This document shows, piece by piece, positions 42,270 through 50,496 of a stretch of 50,702 nucleotides of DNA. The translations under genes were made by a program, and so were the position numbers. Each line of letters starts with the position of its first letter. Position 1 is the first letter of the stretch. Origin of the DNA: Alkalinema sp. CACIAM 70d (lineage in GTDB: Bacteria; Cyanobacteriota; Cyanobacteriia; Leptolyngbyales; Leptolyngbyaceae); NCBI GenBank assembly GCA_002148405.1, contig MUGG01000044.1, positions 1-50,702 of the forward strand, given 5' to 3'. A model generated the notes under the pieces. The model did not search any database and was not told the DNA's origin. It saw only the letters and a program-made list of their open reading frames with translations.

Positions 42270-44574
42270 TCAAAGGTTGCTCCCTGGACGAAATTAAAAG
42301 AGATTGGATTTTTTCAGCTAGGAGTTTGAGGGGTGCCGGTAAAATTAAATAATCATCTACAGGGAGTTGGTCTGAACTGACTAAGTCATAGGATGGCGGC
42401 ACATCAGCCAAGGCGAGCATGGGCACCTGAGCTAAATTTGGCTGTTTGCGAATTTGATGCAGCGTTGTTAGAGTTTGTATATCCAACCGCCGCAGATGTA
42501 TCAAAATCAGTTGAGGAGATTGCAATTGCGTCAATTCGATCGCAGCTGCACTGCTCTGTGCCACCATGATTTGATACCCCCGGCTTTCCAGGTAACTGGT
42601 CATGGTGTCTATGCTAGCAGGACGATCGTCTACGAGCAAAATTTGAATGCCCTGGGTCTGGGAAGATAGCGGAACGAGGTTAGGTTGGGACAGCACGGGA
42701 AATAAGGGAGCAAGCGCTGGAGCAGACGCTAGGTGACTTTTCAACTGATGGGGCAAGCGGACGGTAAAACAACTCCCGGCCCCCAGTTCGCTCTGCACTT
42801 GAACTTGCCCCTGGTGGAGATCCACAATCCGTTTGACTAAAGCCAAGCCCAAACCAGTGCCGGGATACTGTCGGTTCAAATCACTCTCAATTTGGACGAA
42901 GGTGTGAAACAGTTTTGGCAGGTTCTCTGGAGCAATGCCAATGCCAGTGTCCTGCACAGAAAACTCAATCCAGCCCCAGGATTCCTGCTCCCATTGCGGT
43001 GGATCCCAGGAAAGGCTGTCTGCACTAGGGGAACTAGAAGAGGCAGGGCCCTCGGAATAATGAACGGACAACGCGATCGATCCGCCCTCGGGGGTGAACT
43101 TGACTGCATTGTTCAGTAAACTCACAAGCACCTGTTGAATTCGAGGTTCGTCCGCCACGATCGTGGAAATGGCCGATGAAATTGTTAAACTCAATTGCAA
43201 CTGCTTTTGGTGAGCTAAGGAATAAACTGCCGCCAGACTAGTTTCGCAGATCTGACGCACATTGACAGGCGTTGGGTCGAGCGTCAGTTGCCCCGCTTCA
43301 ATCATCGCCAAATCTAAAATGTCATTCACCAAAGCCAGCAGTTGCTGACCACTCTGGGTGATGGTGGCAACGGCATGCATCTGGCGATCGGCCAGCGCAC
43401 CAAAGATGCCATCTAGTAAACCCTCCGCCATGCCCAAAATGGCATTGAGGGGAGTCCGAAACTCGTGGCTCATATTCGCGAGAAATTCATCCTTGAGGCG
43501 ATTGGCTGCGGATAACTGGGCATTCGTATGAATCAATTGGTCGTTAATTGCTTGTAATTCCTGGGTGCGCTGCTTGACCGTGGCCTCAAGCTGGGTATTC
43601 AGAGTTTGTAAATTTTGCACCAGTAATGCCTGCCGAATGGCGATCGCCATTTGAGTTGCCAACTGTTCCAGCAGTTCAATTTCCCAGAGCTGCCACAGGC
43701 GAGGTCGATCGCACTGATGAACAATTAACAACCCCCAGAGATAGCTAGTGGAGGGGGCCAGGGTCTCCTCGTCAGGCTCCAGGGTTTCCTGGGCCACCAA
43801 AATGGGCACGACCAAATTGGCCCGCACTTGCAAGCGCTCTAGCATGGCAACATGGCAATCCGAGAGGTTCGCTTGATAAATATCAGTAATTGCGCTAGTC
43901 GTTTCCTGCGGATCAAAACTCTTATGTTTTGCTTGAAGGCATGTGTCAGTCATGTAGTCATTGAGCGAAGAGATATAGTTTGGTAGAACAGCCTCCGCCA
44001 CAATCTGACCACTGCCATCGACTTGAAATTGATAGATCAAAACCCGATCGGTCTTGAGGGCTTGCCGGACGGCCTGCACGGTGGTTGTCAAAATTTCTTG
44101 CAGATTGAGCGATCGCCTCACCCGTAAAGCAATCTCATTTAACAGATGGGGATAATCATTTTCCGTTCGGAGATTCCGTAATAGCGCCATCCGTTCCAGG
44201 ACTTGATGGGCGGTGCGGCAGAGTTTGGTGGGGGTTACCAGTCGTTTCACTAAATAGTCTTGAGCGCCGCTTTTCATCGCTTGTACAGCCACCCGTTCGT
44301 CCCCTTGCCCCGTGAGCACAATAACGGGTAGGGGAGAAGACCCAAACTCTCTACGCCAACTATTGAGGATTTCAATGCCATCTCCGTCGGGCATTGCAAA
44401 GTCTAAAAGCACTAAATCGGGCTGGTACAGATGATACAGTTCGTTGCCTTGGGAAATGGATGCCGCTTCTAGAAATTCATAATGGTAGCGATCGTCTTGA
44501 TGCAAGTAACTCCGACAGAGTTGGCGATCTGCGGCTGTATCATCAATCAGCAAAACAACTTTAGACATTTCCAT
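42262..44574 (-). CDS. Hybrid histidine kinase REC-GAF-HK-pseudo-REC
   Basis: 770 residues. Receiver (1-120): VLLDFAMPDGDG, VLTGQGDE, DYLVKRL. GAF domain (about 150-320) with LRRSLNLQEILTTTVQAVRQALKTDRVLIYQF, a bilin/light or small-ligand-like module; it lacks the conserved Cys of a bilin-binding lyase by eye. Coiled coil (about 320-365). HisKA with NMSHEFRTPLNAILGMAE (about 368-385), HATPase with LLNNAVKFTPEGGS, DTGIGIAPENL and GTGLGLALVKR. The C-terminal receiver (about 648-760) has lost the phospho-acceptor: LILIHLRRLD has His in place of Asp, ALAD for Thr, and LILPAP for the Lys. It is probably a pseudo-receiver. Operon with the next gene. Confidence 0.92.
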   Translation of the reverse strand: MEMSKVVLLIDDTAADRQLCRSYLHQDDRYHYEFLEAASISQGNELYHLYQPDLVLLDFAMPDGDGIEILNSWRREFGSSPLPVIVLTGQGDERVAVQAMKSGAQDYLVKRLVTPTKLCRTAHQVLERMALLRNLRTENDYPHLLNEIALRVRRSLNLQEILTTTVQAVRQALKTDRVLIYQFQVDGSGQIVAEAVLPNYISSLNDYMTDTCLQAKHKSFDPQETTSAITDIYQANLSDCHVAMLERLQVRANLVVPILVAQETLEPDEETLAPSTSYLWGLLIVHQCDRPRLWQLWEIELLEQLATQMAIAIRQALLVQNLQTLNTQLEATVKQRTQELQAINDQLIHTNAQLSAANRLKDEFLANMSHEFRTPLNAILGMAEGLLDGIFGALADRQMHAVATITQSGQQLLALVNDILDLAMIEAGQLTLDPTPVNVRQICETSLAAVYSLAHQKQLQLSLTISSAISTIVADEPRIQQVLVSLLNNAVKFTPEGGSIALSVHYSEGPASSSSPSADSLSWDPPQWEQESWGWIEFSVQDTGIGIAPENLPKLFHTFVQIESDLNRQYPGTGLGLALVKRIVDLHQGQVQVQSELGAGSCFTVRLPHQLKSHLASAPALAPLFPVLSQPNLVPLSSQTQGIQILLVDDRPASIDTMTSYLESRGYQIMVAQSSAAAIELTQLQSPQLILIHLRRLDIQTLTTLHQIRKQPNLAQVPMLALADVPPSYDLVSSDQLPVDDYLILPAPLKLLAEKIQSLLISSREQPLNG

Positions 44575-45270
44575 AGGACTTCTCTGACCAAGGGAGAAGG
44601 ATCACGGCTAACTCAGCTCACCGTCAACTCAGCTCACCGTCAACTCAGCCTACTATTAACTAAGCTCACGGCTAAATCAATGCTCACGGCTAAATCAGTC
44701 ACGGCCAGATAAGCTTACGGCTAGATAAACTCACGGCTAACTCAGCGTCACACAAAGTAAAATTTGACCCATTTTGGCCCATTAAGTAAAATCTGGCCCA
44801 TTCATTAAAGCATAGTGGAATAACGGTGTTTCCCTCTATCAGTCATCCTAACCTGATTCCCTCAGAAAGTTGGGGTTTTCCTTCAACTTCGCCGTCCCTA
44901 TCGATCGCCCATCGAGTCCAGGTTAGTGACCGTATGTTGATGTTCAGTCATATTTCTTTTGGATCAGAATACTTTAGTTATGTTTTGCAATCATATTTTG
45001 CAACCATATTTTGTAATCTGTTTTCCTTACCTGCATATTTTCCCGATGCCATCAGTAGGATCGCGGAGAGAGGTAATCATTGCTTGTGTTGCATAACTTA
45101 TCCCAGTGATCCAATCTTCTAGGCAGATGCCGCTGTATCATTCAGCCAAGGCATTATTTGACAGATTACTGGGTCTTATCGGAAGGTTGACCGATTTCTG
45201 AGCGATCGCCTCTCTTCATCTACCATTCATTTCGCTAGCAGAAATACAATCTTTTTAGGATAGAAACCCT
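44575..45270. other. 696-base intergenic region with degenerate tandem repeats
   Basis: No gene seen. It holds the array at 44604-44745 and two repeated TGGCCCATT elements around 44770-44815, followed by AT-rich DNA. The open frame at 44826-45122 has no RBS and an odd Ser/Phe/Pro content; it is rejected. The promoter of the hybrid kinase operon must lie here. Confidence 0.5.
44604..44745. repeat. Degenerate ~16-bp tandem array
   Basis: About nine units of type ACTCAGCTCACGGCTA (variants ACTCAGCTCACCGTCA, ACTAAGCTCACGGCTA, AATCAGTCACGGCC, AGATAAGCTTACGGCT). Upstream of the hybrid kinase operon. Not CRISPR-like: no spacers. Confidence 0.85.
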
Positions 45271-45963
45271 ATGAAGCAAGTTGCTTTGACTTTAGGCCAT
45301 CGGATCGTGCTTTTGGCCTGCTTATCGATCGGTGGCTGGACGATCGCCACCCCCCAGGCTCAGGCAGCTAATTTGAATGCGGGCGGTACGGTTCCCACCG
45401 TGGGCACTACGGCTGCGGCACGGCCAGAATTGGCGGGCTTGGTACTGGAAGATACGATCCGCAATATCAATCTGGGCTCTGGCATTTCAGTTGCTGTGCA
45501 AGATCGGGTCGTTCGATCGAACTTAACAGGAACGCTAGACTTCTACTACCGCATTATCAATAACAACACCTTTGAGGTTCGGCTAGGCGATTTAATTTCC
45601 CACTCATCCTTTGCGGGGTTTACCACGGATGTAGACTATCGCATTGATGGTTTGGGCAATCCCAATCCGTTATCGGCTTCGCGATCGGGGGACGGAAGTA
45701 CCGTAACCTTTGATTTTGACAATTCCCAGAACAATGCATTGCTCTTAGCGGCTGGGGAAACCACTCGCTTCTTCTTTGTGAAGACGGGAGCAACGTTGTA
45801 TAACGCTTTGGGACAGGGAACCCTGCGCGGAGTGAATGGTGAAGCCTATAGTTTCGCCTCTTTCCAACCGACCAATACGATTCCCACTCCTGCGCTATTG
45901 CCGGGTTTGGTGGGCTTAGGATTGGGGGTTTGGCGGCGGCGAAAGTCCAAGACGATCGCGTAA
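45271..45963 (+). CDS. PTPA-CTERM domain exported protein
   Basis: 230 residues. Signal peptide (HRIVLLACLSIGGWTIATPQAQA), a beta-rich extracellular part and the C-terminal sorting signal IPTPALLPGLVGLGLGVWRRRKSK: PTPA, one membrane helix and a basic end, the PTPA variant of PEP-CTERM. This predicts cleavage and processing by an exosortase-type enzyme (not in this window) and surface or matrix location. The mature part has no recognised enzyme motif. The stop codon lies in a duplicated GACGATCGCGTAAG. Confidence 0.85.
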   Translation: MKQVALTLGHRIVLLACLSIGGWTIATPQAQAANLNAGGTVPTVGTTAAARPELAGLVLEDTIRNINLGSGISVAVQDRVVRSNLTGTLDFYYRIINNNTFEVRLGDLISHSSFAGFTTDVDYRIDGLGNPNPLSASRSGDGSTVTFDFDNSQNNALLLAAGETTRFFFVKTGATLYNALGQGTLRGVNGEAYSFASFQPTNTIPTPALLPGLVGLGLGVWRRRKSKTIA

Positions 45964-45980
45964 GCAGACGATCGCGTAAG
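45951..45980. repeat. Direct repeat x2 spanning a stop codon
   Basis: GACGATCGCGTAAG at 45951-45964 and 45967-45980 (period 16). The first copy contains the last codons (ACG ATC GCG) and the TAA of the PTPA-CTERM gene; the second repeats the stop in the 3' flank. Confidence 0.9.
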
Positions 45981-46113
45981 TAGCCCCGGAGTTGCTTAAG
46001 TAACCCTTGAGTCACCGGGTTCTGGCTGATTCGATCGCAGGAGAACCACCGTTTACAGAACAGGTTTCACGCTACGATCGTTCACCAGTCCCGGTTTCTC
46101 AACGAGTTCAGTC

Positions 46114-46749
46114 ATGGTGCCACAGCAGTCCCAGGAACCCTCCCAGGCCAGCCCACGGGTGATTACGCCAACCTGGCTTGATCGATCGGTGTTAGAAGTT
46201 GCTCCGGAATTGCTGGGGTGTAGTTTGGTGCGGCAGTTTCCCGATGGACGGCAATTGCGGGGTCGGATTGTGGAAACCGAAGCCTACCAAGAAGGGGATC
46301 CGGCCTGCCATGCCTATCGCCGCCAAACAGCCCGGAATCGCATTATGTTTGGCCCTGCGGGGTCTGTGTATGTTTATCTGATCTATGGCATGTACCATTG
46401 CCTCAATATTGTCACCGATCGGGAGAACTTCGCCAGTGCGGTGCTGATCCGGGCGTTGCATTTAGAAACGGTGCCCGTCGATCGACTCAGACCCCGTGAG
46501 AAGCCCGATCGGGTAGCCGCTGGCCCTGGCAAACTCTGCAAAGCATTGGATATCACGCTCGATCTCTACGGCACCAAGTTAGAACCAGGGCAGCCCCTTT
46601 GGTTAGAGCCGCGATCGCCCGATTGGCAACGGCAGTGGGAACAGGGGGCGATCGAATCGGTGCAAACGACGCGCATTGGCCTGACCCAAGGGGCAGACTT
46701 GCCCTGGCGTTGGTATGTCAAAAATTGCCCTGCGGTGTCCAAACTCTGA
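46114..46749 (+). CDS. 3-methyladenine DNA glycosylase (MPG/AAG family)
   Basis: 211 residues. Removes alkylated or deaminated purines in base-excision repair. Family motifs: [73 protein letters not shown], with the catalytic Glu in IVETEAY and the intercalating Tyr in YGMYHCLN. It lacks a signal. The start has only a weak RBS; ATG 46114 gives 20 residues before the conserved part. Convergent with GerMN. Confidence 0.93.
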   Translation: MVPQQSQEPSQASPRVITPTWLDRSVLEVAPELLGCSLVRQFPDGRQLRGRIVETEAYQEGDPACHAYRRQTARNRIMFGPAGSVYVYLIYGMYHCLNIVTDRENFASAVLIRALHLETVPVDRLRPREKPDRVAAGPGKLCKALDITLDLYGTKLEPGQPLWLEPRSPDWQRQWEQGAIESVQTTRIGLTQGADLPWRWYVKNCPAVSKL

Positions 46750-46781
46750 AGCACGATTTCGCAACGCTAAAGCACGATTTC
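46749..46781. repeat. Direct repeat x2 near convergent stops
   Basis: AAGCACGATTTC at 46749-46760 and 46770-46781 (period 21). On the minus strand it is GAAATCGTGCTT, the last codons (Glu-Ile-Val-Leu) of the GerMN gene, so part of the gene tail was copied downstream. Confidence 0.7.
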
Positions 46782-47384
46782 AGACTTACCGTCGGTAAAT
46801 TTCACATCTTGAATGCCCCATGCACTATGACTGGTTAGGGTTTTGCGCAGACTGCCAAACAGAGCCATTTGTTCAGCGCTGGACATAGACTCAAAATGGC
46901 GGGTTGATTTTGGATCCAAGCGTAGATCAATGGTCGCGATCGCCCCCTGTACCTTGACGCGATAGCCCACCACAGTAAAATCTGGCGAATTGCTGGTTTG
47001 AATAATTTGCCCGATCGCTGCGTCCATGGCCCGATCTTTGGGCAAATTAGTTTTAACGGGAATAAGATTCTCGTAGGAACTGTCAGGGCGATAAATTTGT
47101 ACAGGGACGGTGCCCACGGGGGCCGCAGGCGATGCTGGAGTCGAGGCTGGTGCCATGGAAGCCGCAGGAGACTGGCTGGGTTCCGGAGCGGGACTGGCCG
47201 ATTCACTGGGTTCCGGGCTAGGCGATTCGCTGGGACTGGGGGACTCGGTGGGACTGGGGGATTGCTGGGCGATCGGAGTACCCGTTCCGCAGCTGACTAG
47301 TAACCCAAGGAGGAGGAGGGTCAATGCTCCCCGCTTTGGGCATCGTAGAGATTTTTTTTTAAAATCTTGTAGAAAATTCATCAT
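46767..47384 (-). CDS. GerMN-domain lipoprotein
   Basis: 205 residues. Signal peptide with a lipobox (LLGLLVSC), a long Pro/Ser/Glu linker with near-perfect SPSPTE/SPSPSE repeats (about 40-90), and a GerMN domain (about 100-205: VQIYRPDSSYENLIPVKTNLPKDRAMDAAIGQIIQTSNSPDFTVVGYRVKVQGAIATIDLRLDPKSTRHFESMSSAEQMALFGSLRKTL). It is a periplasmic lipoprotein anchored to a membrane. The domain is best known from spore germination and is also found in cyanobacterial cell-wall-associated proteins; the function here is unknown. Confidence 0.9.
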   Translation of the reverse strand: MMNFLQDFKKKSLRCPKRGALTLLLLGLLVSCGTGTPIAQQSPSPTESPSPSESPSPEPSESASPAPEPSQSPAASMAPASTPASPAAPVGTVPVQIYRPDSSYENLIPVKTNLPKDRAMDAAIGQIIQTSNSPDFTVVGYRVKVQGAIATIDLRLDPKSTRHFESMSSAEQMALFGSLRKTLTSHSAWGIQDVKFTDGKSEIVL

Positions 47385-47700
47385 TACTTGGAACTCGTCT
47401 AGATAATTTCATTGCGCATTCCACCGTCCCTGCCCCCTGTAACCTATACCCTACCGTGATTTCCACGATCGCGGCCTATCTTTACACAAGATGGGGTTCT
47501 GTAAGAAATTGCTAGCGTATTCTACGGAACATTGTGCATCGTGACCTTCGGGGTTAGCATGGGGATAGCGGTATCTACCAGATTACCGATGTTGCATTTG
47601 TAGACTTCCATGGACCGAAGTCCAGTCCCTGAAGGTTATAGCATCCCGTAGTTTCTGGAAGCCTTGGGTCTTCCAGCGCGGGGAAGATCGAGGTGAAAAT
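47385..47700 (+). promoter_or_regulatory. Upstream region of mgtE, stem-forming leader
   Basis: 316 bases. Two hairpins precede the start: GACTTC/GAAGTC (47603-47608 with 47617-47622) and CTGGAAG/CTTCCAG (47655-47661 with 47670-47676), with alternative pairings. AGGTG (47690-47694) is the Shine-Dalgarno. Because MgtE genes are often controlled by Mg-sensing leaders, an RNA switch is possible. I do not recognise the M-box or another known class. Confidence 0.35.
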
Positions 47701-49056
47701 ATGCTGACACAGGAAGGCCGTGTTTCTCTGTCGGAAATTACCGACTTGAATAAGCTTAAGTTTGAGTTGAATCAAATGCCCCCCGTCGATGTGGGGGATT
47801 ACATTACCGATTTGCCCGTGGAGCGGCGGGCGATCGCCTTTCGGTTGCTCAAGAAGGATCAGGCCACGGATGTTTTTGAATATCTGGAGCCGGAGATTCA
47901 AGAGGCGCTGATTGGTTCGCTCCACGATGCCCAAGTTTGCCAAATCCTGGAGGGGATGCGCCCCGACGATCGAGCAGAATTGTTTGACGAACTGCCTGCG
48001 GGGGTGGTGCGGCGGCTGATCCAACAGCTTAGTCCGATCGAGCGGCAGGCCACGGCGACCATTTTGGGCTATCCGGAAGGCACCGCAGGCCGGGTTATGA
48101 CAACGGAATACGTGCGGCTGCGGGAAGGGTTGACGGTTTCGGAGGCGCTGAGCAAGATTCGGGCGGACGATCGCGATAAGGAAACGGTGTACTACGCCTA
48201 CGTGACGGACAATAACCGCAAACTGGTGCGGGTGGTGTCGTTGCGGCAGTTGTTGTTTTCCTTGCCGGATGCGTTGGTGCGGGATGTGGCCAGCGATCGG
48301 GTGATTAAGGTGCATACGGAGACGCCCCAGGAAGAGGCGGCTCAAATGATGAAACGCTATGATCTGTTGGCGGTTCCGGTGGTCGATCGGGAGGATCGGC
48401 TGGTGGGGATTGTGACGATCGATGACATGGTGGATGTCCTGGAAGAGGAAGCCACGGAGGACATCCAAAAGATTGCGGGGGTAACCAGCGGGGATGAATC
48501 TTCGTTGTCCCATCCCTTGGATAAGCTAAAAAATCGCTTGCCTTGGCTATTGGGCATTATGGCGCTGTATATTGGTGCGTCTAGTTCAATTTCGCCGTTC
48601 CAAAGTACGATTCAGCAGGTGCCGGTGCTGGCGGTGATTATGCCGTTGTTTTCCAATACGGGGGGAACGGTGGGTATCCAAGCCCTAACGGTGACGATTC
48701 GATCGATCGGTTTGGGTGAAGTAGAGCCGGAAGATACGTTGACGATTCTGAAAAAAGAGTTGCTCGCTGGGTTGGGTACAGCATTGTCGTTAGGAACAAC
48801 GATGGTGTTTCTGTCGTTGATTTGGACGAAGCCGGAGGAGCGCTGGGTGTCGTTGGTGGCGGGAACGGTAATGGCAACCAATACGTTGGTGGCAGTGACG
48901 TTGGGGACGTTGTTACCGATCGGGTTTAAGCGACTCAACCTTGATCCGGCGTTGATTAGTGGCCCCTTAGTGACAACAATGTTGGATACGATCGGGTTTA
49001 TCTTGTTTTTAACGTTGATTACGGTGAGTTTAAATGTGTTGCATGCCCCAGTGTAG
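47701..49056 (+). CDS. mgtE: Magnesium transporter MgtE
   Basis: 451 residues. Cytosolic N-domain (about 20-130: MPPVDVGDYITDLPVERRAIAFRLLKKDQATDVFEYLEPEIQEALI), two CBS motifs (about 130-260), a linker helix, then five membrane helices (about 280-450) with PLFSNTGGTVGIQALTVTIRSIG, the pore segment. A dimeric Mg2+ channel in the inner membrane, closed at high internal Mg2+ through the CBS and N-domains. Normal length. Upstream leader possibly structured. Confidence 0.95.
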   Translation: MLTQEGRVSLSEITDLNKLKFELNQMPPVDVGDYITDLPVERRAIAFRLLKKDQATDVFEYLEPEIQEALIGSLHDAQVCQILEGMRPDDRAELFDELPAGVVRRLIQQLSPIERQATATILGYPEGTAGRVMTTEYVRLREGLTVSEALSKIRADDRDKETVYYAYVTDNNRKLVRVVSLRQLLFSLPDALVRDVASDRVIKVHTETPQEEAAQMMKRYDLLAVPVVDREDRLVGIVTIDDMVDVLEEEATEDIQKIAGVTSGDESSLSHPLDKLKNRLPWLLGIMALYIGASSSISPFQSTIQQVPVLAVIMPLFSNTGGTVGIQALTVTIRSIGLGEVEPEDTLTILKKELLAGLGTALSLGTTMVFLSLIWTKPEERWVSLVAGTVMATNTLVAVTLGTLLPIGFKRLNLDPALISGPLVTTMLDTIGFILFLTLITVSLNVLHAPV

Positions 49057-49084
49057 TTGCTAAGCACGAGTTTTGAATCACTGG

Positions 49085-49150
49085 TTATTGCGATGCGATC
49101 GATCCCCCTAAATCCCCCTTAAAAAGGGGGACTTTGAAAGTATTGATAAA
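49085..49150 (+). repeat. Dispersed palindromic repeat, partial copy
   Basis: GATCCCCCTAAATCCCCCTT AAAAAGGGGGACTTTGAAAG. It matches the 5' half of the copy at 24135-24276, including the flank GGTTATTGCGATGCGATC. Between mgtE and the convergent glycosidase gene. Confidence 0.85.
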
Positions 49151-49161
49151 TCCTCCTTCTA

Positions 49162-50298
49162 CTACGGGTTAGAGGCGTCTTGAAAGGCGAGGATGTCGGA
49201 GTTTTGGAAGCCGTACCAGGAGACTTTGAGGTGCTTGGGGGCGGGAAATTGGGTGTCGTAGACGGTGATGACGTTGGTGAGGTTGCGACCGGGGGACTTG
49301 AGGATGCGGTTGCCTTTGGCGATCGCCAACGAAGTCCCGCCGTCTAGGTTCATGGCTTCGTAGCAGCCGAGGTAGCGCATGATTTCCGCTTCCCGTTTGA
49401 GGGAGACGGGTTTGAGGAAGGTGACGTGTAGCAGTTTGTGGCCAGATTTGGGAAAGCCGATCGCCGATCGAATGGCGCTGCCCATGACGGCTCGATCGGT
49501 GAAGCCTTCTTTTTTGGGATTAATCCACAGTTTGCCTTGGCTGAGTAGGCGCGGGCCAGCGGTGAGGGAGAACCAATGGTCTTGCCAGCGGGGTTTGCCT
49601 TGGACGCGGGCGGTGATCATTTCCGGTTGGTTGCCGACGCGCAGACCGAGGGTGGTGCCGTAGTTTTCCCAGGGGCTGAATTTGAGGAATTGGCCACCAG
49701 CAACCATATTGCCCATAACGCGCTTTTGGCGATCCATGCTGAAAAAGGTGCCGCTGAGGGTGAGGGCGGCGCGGTTACGGCGGACGAGGTGGACAAAGGC
49801 TTCATCGCCTTTGGTCGATCGGGCGCTGTTGGCTTGGGGCGCGTTTTTGGCGAGGCCGATGTGCAGGAAGGTTTCGGGGTCTTTGAGGTCGATCGTGGCG
49901 ATGTAGACGGGGATGCCTGCCACTTTACGGTAGAGGACGGAGACGGGTTGGGGGGTGGGAGCGTGGGAGGGTACAAGCGTGGGAGCGTGGGAGACGGGCG
50001 GTGATGGGGGGCGGAAGGTGACGACGGGGGGGGGATCGGTGTCTTCGATCGGGGCTTGCAGGGGGGAAGGGATATCAGGGTCAGCCGCCGGATCAGCTGG
50101 AGCCGAGTCTTCGGGGGGGAGATCGCGGGTGAGTTCGCGGGTGGTGAAGTGGGGATAGGCTTGCAGGAGGGCGACGGTTCCGGCAAACAGGATGAGAATG
50201 TTGGCGAGGACGATCGGTAGGTTTTTGAAGGTTTGGATCGTTGGAGGGCGGTTTTGGGCGCGGGTACGCTCGCGGTATTGGCGGAGTCGCTCTACCAT
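49162..50298 (-). CDS. Phosphodiester glycosidase family protein
   Basis: 378 residues. One N-terminal membrane segment (about 28-48), a Pro-rich linker (about 60-120) and the NAGPA-like domain (about 130-365): VAGIPVYIATIDLKDPETFLHIGLAKNAP, ALTLSGTFFSMDRQKRVMGNMVAGGQFL, AIRSAIGFPKSGHKLLHVT, LGCYEAMNLDGGTSLAIA, NLTNVITVYD. The last two carry the conserved Asn/Asp-Gly-Gly of the active site. The family removes GlcNAc from phosphodiester links on the outside of the cell; the substrate here is unknown. The Pro-rich linker is made of short duplicated SHAPT units. Confidence 0.88.
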   Translation of the reverse strand: MVERLRQYRERTRAQNRPPTIQTFKNLPIVLANILILFAGTVALLQAYPHFTTRELTRDLPPEDSAPADPAADPDIPSPLQAPIEDTDPPPVVTFRPPSPPVSHAPTLVPSHAPTPQPVSVLYRKVAGIPVYIATIDLKDPETFLHIGLAKNAPQANSARSTKGDEAFVHLVRRNRAALTLSGTFFSMDRQKRVMGNMVAGGQFLKFSPWENYGTTLGLRVGNQPEMITARVQGKPRWQDHWFSLTAGPRLLSQGKLWINPKKEGFTDRAVMGSAIRSAIGFPKSGHKLLHVTFLKPVSLKREAEIMRYLGCYEAMNLDGGTSLAIAKGNRILKSPGRNLTNVITVYDTQFPAPKHLKVSWYGFQNSDILAFQDASNP

Positions 50299-50496
50299 GG
50301 ACTATCTGGGAATGAAGATGACGGGGAAATGGAATGGGTTAGAAATTAAGCAACGATTGAGATATTAACTTAAATAATGGGAAGTTTAATGGGTTTGCTG
50401 GAGCTTGGTTGTAGGTTTCTAGGGATTTATGCACTTAACTTACCCAGGCATCCGCTGGATTCTCAAATTGTTTACAAAAAATTGGGATTTGTGGGT

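Noticed and set aside
44604..44745. CRISPR array
   Set aside because: Units are contiguous and degenerate with no spacers; no cas genes near.
44826..45122. 98-residue frame after the tandem array
   Set aside because: No Shine-Dalgarno, Ser/Pro/Phe-rich with no recognisable fold; likely chance.
47385..47700. M-box (Mg2+) riboswitch before mgtE
   Set aside because: Stems are present, but the conserved M-box core is not recognisable by eye; kept only as a low-confidence leader.
47575..48513. 312-residue minus frame opposite mgtE
   Set aside because: His/Arg/Gln-rich shadow of the real mgtE frame, which has all family motifs.
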